A DNA stretch of 26,288 nucleotides from RGIG1934 sp045122895. GTDB taxonomy: Bacteria; Bacillota; Clostridia; Lachnospirales; Lachnospiraceae. The stretch spans positions 1 to 26,288 of the forward strand of contig JBGVIE010000001.1 in NCBI GenBank assembly GCA_045122895.1. The letters are read 5' to 3'. The notes under the pieces are model-generated. The model was not told the DNA's origin, made no database searches, and saw only the letters and a program-made list of their open reading frames with translations. Position numbers and translations under genes: made by a program. Positions 23,859-26,288 of the stretch are shown here, one piece after another (positions within the stretch are counted from its first letter, which is position 1; each line of letters starts with the position of its first letter).

Positions 23859-25680
23859 CACATCTCAAGTTCAAGCCATCCATCATGGGGCGGGTCCTAT
23901 GATGGTTCTGGCTGGACCGGGGTCAGGTAAGACAACGGTTATCACACAAAGAATAAATAATTTAATAGAAGAACATAATGTTAATCCGTCGAATATTCTT
24001 GTGGTTACTTTTACAAAGGCGGCAGCGAATGAAATGCAGGGAAGATTTAACAGGCTAAGTGGAGATAAAAATTTGCCTGTTTCTTTTGGTACGTTTCATG
24101 CTGTATTTTTTAAAATACTAAAATATGCTTATAACTACAGTGCCTCAAACATAATTAGAGATGAGACAAGGTATGAGTACATCAGGGAAATAGTGGAAAA
24201 GTATGAATTGGAATACGAGGATGAGAAAGAATTTATGTCTTCAATACTTAGCGAAATAAGCGTAGTGAAGGGCGATATGATAGATATAAATACATATTAT
24301 TCAGTTAATTGTCCTAATGATGTTTTCAGGAAAATTTTTGCCCGGTACGAAGACCGACTCAGACGTGCTAACAAGGTTGATTTTGATGATATGTTAGTTA
24401 TGTGTTATGAGCTTTTGTCAAAAAGAGAAGATATACTAAAGGCATGGCAGAATAAATATAAGTATATTCTTGTAGATGAATTTCAGGATATAAATAAAGT
24501 TCAGTATGAGGTGGTAAAGCTGCTTGCAAGACCACGTAACAATATTTTTATAGTCGGTGATGACGATCAGTCAATATACAGGTTTCGCGGTGCAAGACCG
24601 GAGATAATGCTTAATTTTGAGAAGGATTTTGAAGGATGTAAGAGAGTGCTTTTGCAGGTGAATTACAGGTCGACAAAGAACATTGTTGATGCAGCGGCTA
24701 ATGTAATAAAACATAACAAAGCAAGGTTTGACAAAGATATAGTGACAGAGAAAGAAGAGGGGGCAAAGGTTGATGTTGCCCTTTTGAAGACACATATTGA
24801 TGAAAACAAATACATTATTAATCTTATAAGAAAATATATTGAAAAGGGATATAAGTTCTCTGATATTGCTGTTATTTGCAGGACGAATATAGGTCCCAGG
24901 TCTCTTGTTCAAAAATTGATGGAATATAATGTTCCTTTTAGAATGAAAGATTCTATGCCAAATATTTATGAGCACTGGGTAACAAAGAATATTTTAAGTT
25001 ATATAAAAATAGCTTTGGGAGACAGAAGCCGAGGTGAGTTTATGAATATCATGAATAAACCCAACAGATACATATCAAGAACAGCCATACCTGATAGTGA
25101 GATAAATTTTGACGAGCTTACAAAAATGTATTCTGATAAGGAGTGGATGGTAGACAGAATATGTAAGCTTGAATACGACATTGGTATGATTAAGCGGATG
25201 TCCCCATATGCGGCAATTAATTATATATGTAAATCAGTAGGTTATGATGATTACATTAAGGAGTACTCTGAATACAGAAAAATCAATCCACAGGAATTTT
25301 TTAACATAATAGAAGAGTTAAAAGAATCAGCAAAAGAAATAAAGACTTTTACAGAATGGTTTTCATATATTGAGGAATACACCAAAGAACTTAACAGACA
25401 GTTTAAAGAAAAAGACAAGTCAGTTGATTGTATAGAGGTTCTTACTATGCACAGCTCAAAGGGACTGGAATATGAGGTGGTAATACTTCCTGATGCAAAT
25501 GATGGTATAACCCCTCACAGCAAAGCAGTATTGGATGAAGATATAGAGGAGGAGCGGCGGTTATTCTATGTCGCCTGTACCAGAGCAAAGGAATATCTTC
25601 ATATATGCAGCGTGTCTGAATTGTATGGAAAAAACAGCGAAACATCAATGTTTGTACACGAGCTATGCGGTAAAGAATAG
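23848..25680 (+). CDS. UvrD/PcrA-type superfamily 1 DNA helicase
   Basis: A 3'-5' ATP-dependent DNA helicase of 610 residues, shorter than PcrA (about 720-750). It lacks the extended C-terminal tail that in PcrA contacts RNA polymerase. Motifs are in order: Q-motif FNTSQVQAI, motif I AGPGSGKTT at 22-30, Ia TFTKAAANEM, II VDEFQDIN, III GDDDQSIYRFRGARP, IV VNYRSTKNI, V LTMHSSKGLEYEVVILPDAN and VI RRLFYVACTRAKEYL. All are intact, so it should be active in repair or recombination. The ATG lies inside the 3' end of gltX, 11 bp before its end, with only a weak Shine-Dalgarno, so translation is probably coupled. The Rep/UvrD/PcrA subtype is not resolved. Confidence 0.93.
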   Translation: MLFNTSQVQAIHHGAGPMMVLAGPGSGKTTVITQRINNLIEEHNVNPSNILVVTFTKAAANEMQGRFNRLSGDKNLPVSFGTFHAVFFKILKYAYNYSASNIIRDETRYEYIREIVEKYELEYEDEKEFMSSILSEISVVKGDMIDINTYYSVNCPNDVFRKIFARYEDRLRRANKVDFDDMLVMCYELLSKREDILKAWQNKYKYILVDEFQDINKVQYEVVKLLARPRNNIFIVGDDDQSIYRFRGARPEIMLNFEKDFEGCKRVLLQVNYRSTKNIVDAAANVIKHNKARFDKDIVTEKEEGAKVDVALLKTHIDENKYIINLIRKYIEKGYKFSDIAVICRTNIGPRSLVQKLMEYNVPFRMKDSMPNIYEHWVTKNILSYIKIALGDRSRGEFMNIMNKPNRYISRTAIPDSEINFDELTKMYSDKEWMVDRICKLEYDIGMIKRMSPYAAINYICKSVGYDDYIKEYSEYRKINPQEFFNIIEELKESAKEIKTFTEWFSYIEEYTKELNRQFKEKDKSVDCIEVLTMHSSKGLEYEVVILPDANDGITPHSKAVLDEDIEEERRLFYVACTRAKEYLHICSVSELYGKNSETSMFVHELCGKE

Positions 25681-25681
25681 C

Positions 25682-25710
25682 TTGTCTAATAATGTAAAAT
25701 GTTGTATAAT
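25682..25710 (+). promoter_or_regulatory. Sigma-A-type promoter for the chemoreceptor gene
   Basis: TTGTCT at 25682-25687 and a perfect TATAAT at 25705-25710 are 17 bp apart, starting two bases after the helicase stop. The 5' leader would be about 70 nt with GGAGGG at 25772-25777. Confidence 0.75.
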
Positions 25711-25783
25711 ATTGTTTAAATACAGACGTGATAAATAGAGTGTTTTGTGCATTTTGTACTATAACGAATATGGAGGGCATTAT

Positions 25784-26288
25784 ATGGCAGACAAGAAGAA
25801 AGAGAAGAAAATAAAAGAACCAAAGGTTAAGAAGGAGAGGAAGCCAAAAGAACCAAAGGTAAAAAAAGAGAAGGCGAAACAGGACAAGAATCATGTGAAG
25901 ACTCAGTCAGAGCTTATGACTTCGCTTAGCAGAAGACTTGCGATTGTAATGGGAATAGGTATTGTGGCGTTGATTGTTACAATTATTCTTAATAATCTTG
26001 TGACCGGTTCGATTGAAGACCAGTATACATTTTCAAAATATTCAAAGGATTTATCGGTTGCCATTAATTATCAGAACTCATTAGTTCAGGGAGGCGCAGC
26101 AACAGGTGAGAAGCAATACATGGACGATTACAACAAGGAAATCGGGGAGACTAAGAGTCTTGAGAAAGCCTTGAATGGAATGAAGAGCATCAGCCTGACA
26201 GCTCAAGAGAAAAAAGACCTGGATATGATTACTGAGATTTCGAAAGCACTGGTTCCATTGGAGACACGTATTTTTCAGTATGGATTGG
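25784..26288 (+). CDS. Probable methyl-accepting chemotaxis protein, N-terminal part (cut by window end)
   Basis: An open frame runs from ATG 25784 to the window end (168 codons, no stop); GGAGGG lies six bases upstream of the ATG. Residues 1-40 are a very basic cytoplasmic tail with KEPKVKKE repeated at 11-18 and 22-29. One membrane helix is at about 52-73. After it comes a helical, lysine/glutamate-rich extracytoplasmic region of the four-helix-bundle sensor kind. This is the usual start of a chemoreceptor in motile Lachnospiraceae; the diagnostic HAMP and methyl-accepting signalling domains lie beyond the window. A sensor histidine kinase or diguanylate cyclase with the same front end cannot be excluded. 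Confidence 0.6.
   Translation, partial: MADKKKEKKIKEPKVKKERKPKEPKVKKEKAKQDKNHVKTQSELMTSLSRRLAIVMGIGIVALIVTIILNNLVTGSIEDQYTFSKYSKDLSVAINYQNSLVQGGAATGEKQYMDDYNKEIGETKSLEKALNGMKSISLTAQEKKDLDMITEISKALVPLETRIFQYGL

Overview
The window is AT-rich, densely packed DNA, and every gene I can support lies on the + strand. The protein sequences, strong Shine-Dalgarno sites, sigma-A-type promoters and gene mix point to a motile Clostridia member, most likely Lachnospiraceae. The mix includes clostridial-type GltX, a lysine-tailed chemoreceptor and a FliD-like protein. I cannot name the genus from sequence alone.

Region 1 (1-2756) opens with a GC-rich, hairpin-rich intergenic element. A probable divergent gene starts just left of the window. 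It is followed by queE-folE-queC-queF, a tight 7-deazaguanine (preQ1, queuosine precursor) operon without queD.

Region 2 (2813-8332) is a five-gene polyamine cluster: S-adenosylmethionine decarboxylase, a fold-I Arg/Lys/Orn decarboxylase, an aminopropyltransferase, carboxy(nor)spermidine dehydrogenase and carboxynorspermidine decarboxylase. It therefore carries enzymes of both known routes to spermidine. No enzyme converting agmatine to putrescine is present.

Region 3 (8444-14045) starts with a 2-isopropylmalate synthase that carries a complete AraC-type double helix-turn-helix domain at its C-terminus. A perfect 20-bp palindrome lies upstream of it. A three-gene ABC exporter (ATPase plus two non-identical permeases) follows in the same direction.

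Region 4 (14125-21559) is a signalling and envelope region. It holds a PP2C phosphatase, a terminator and a strong promoter. Next comes a Ser/Thr kinase with an N-terminal zinc ribbon, a Pro/Ala tandem-repeat linker and a C-terminal leucine-rich-repeat domain. After another terminator comes a MoxR ATPase - DUF58 - membrane transglutaminase operon.

Region 5 (21633-26288) has a small protein resembling the C-terminal part of the flagellar cap protein FliD. It continues with glutamyl-tRNA synthetase, a compact UvrD/PcrA-type helicase overlapping gltX, and the start of a probable methyl-accepting chemotaxis protein cut by the window end.

The least ordinary items are the LeuA-AraC fusion with its candidate operator, the doubled spermidine route, and the zinc-ribbon/kinase/LRR protein with its phosphatase beside a MoxR system. 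No rRNA, tRNA, CRISPR array, insertion sequence or phage gene was seen.
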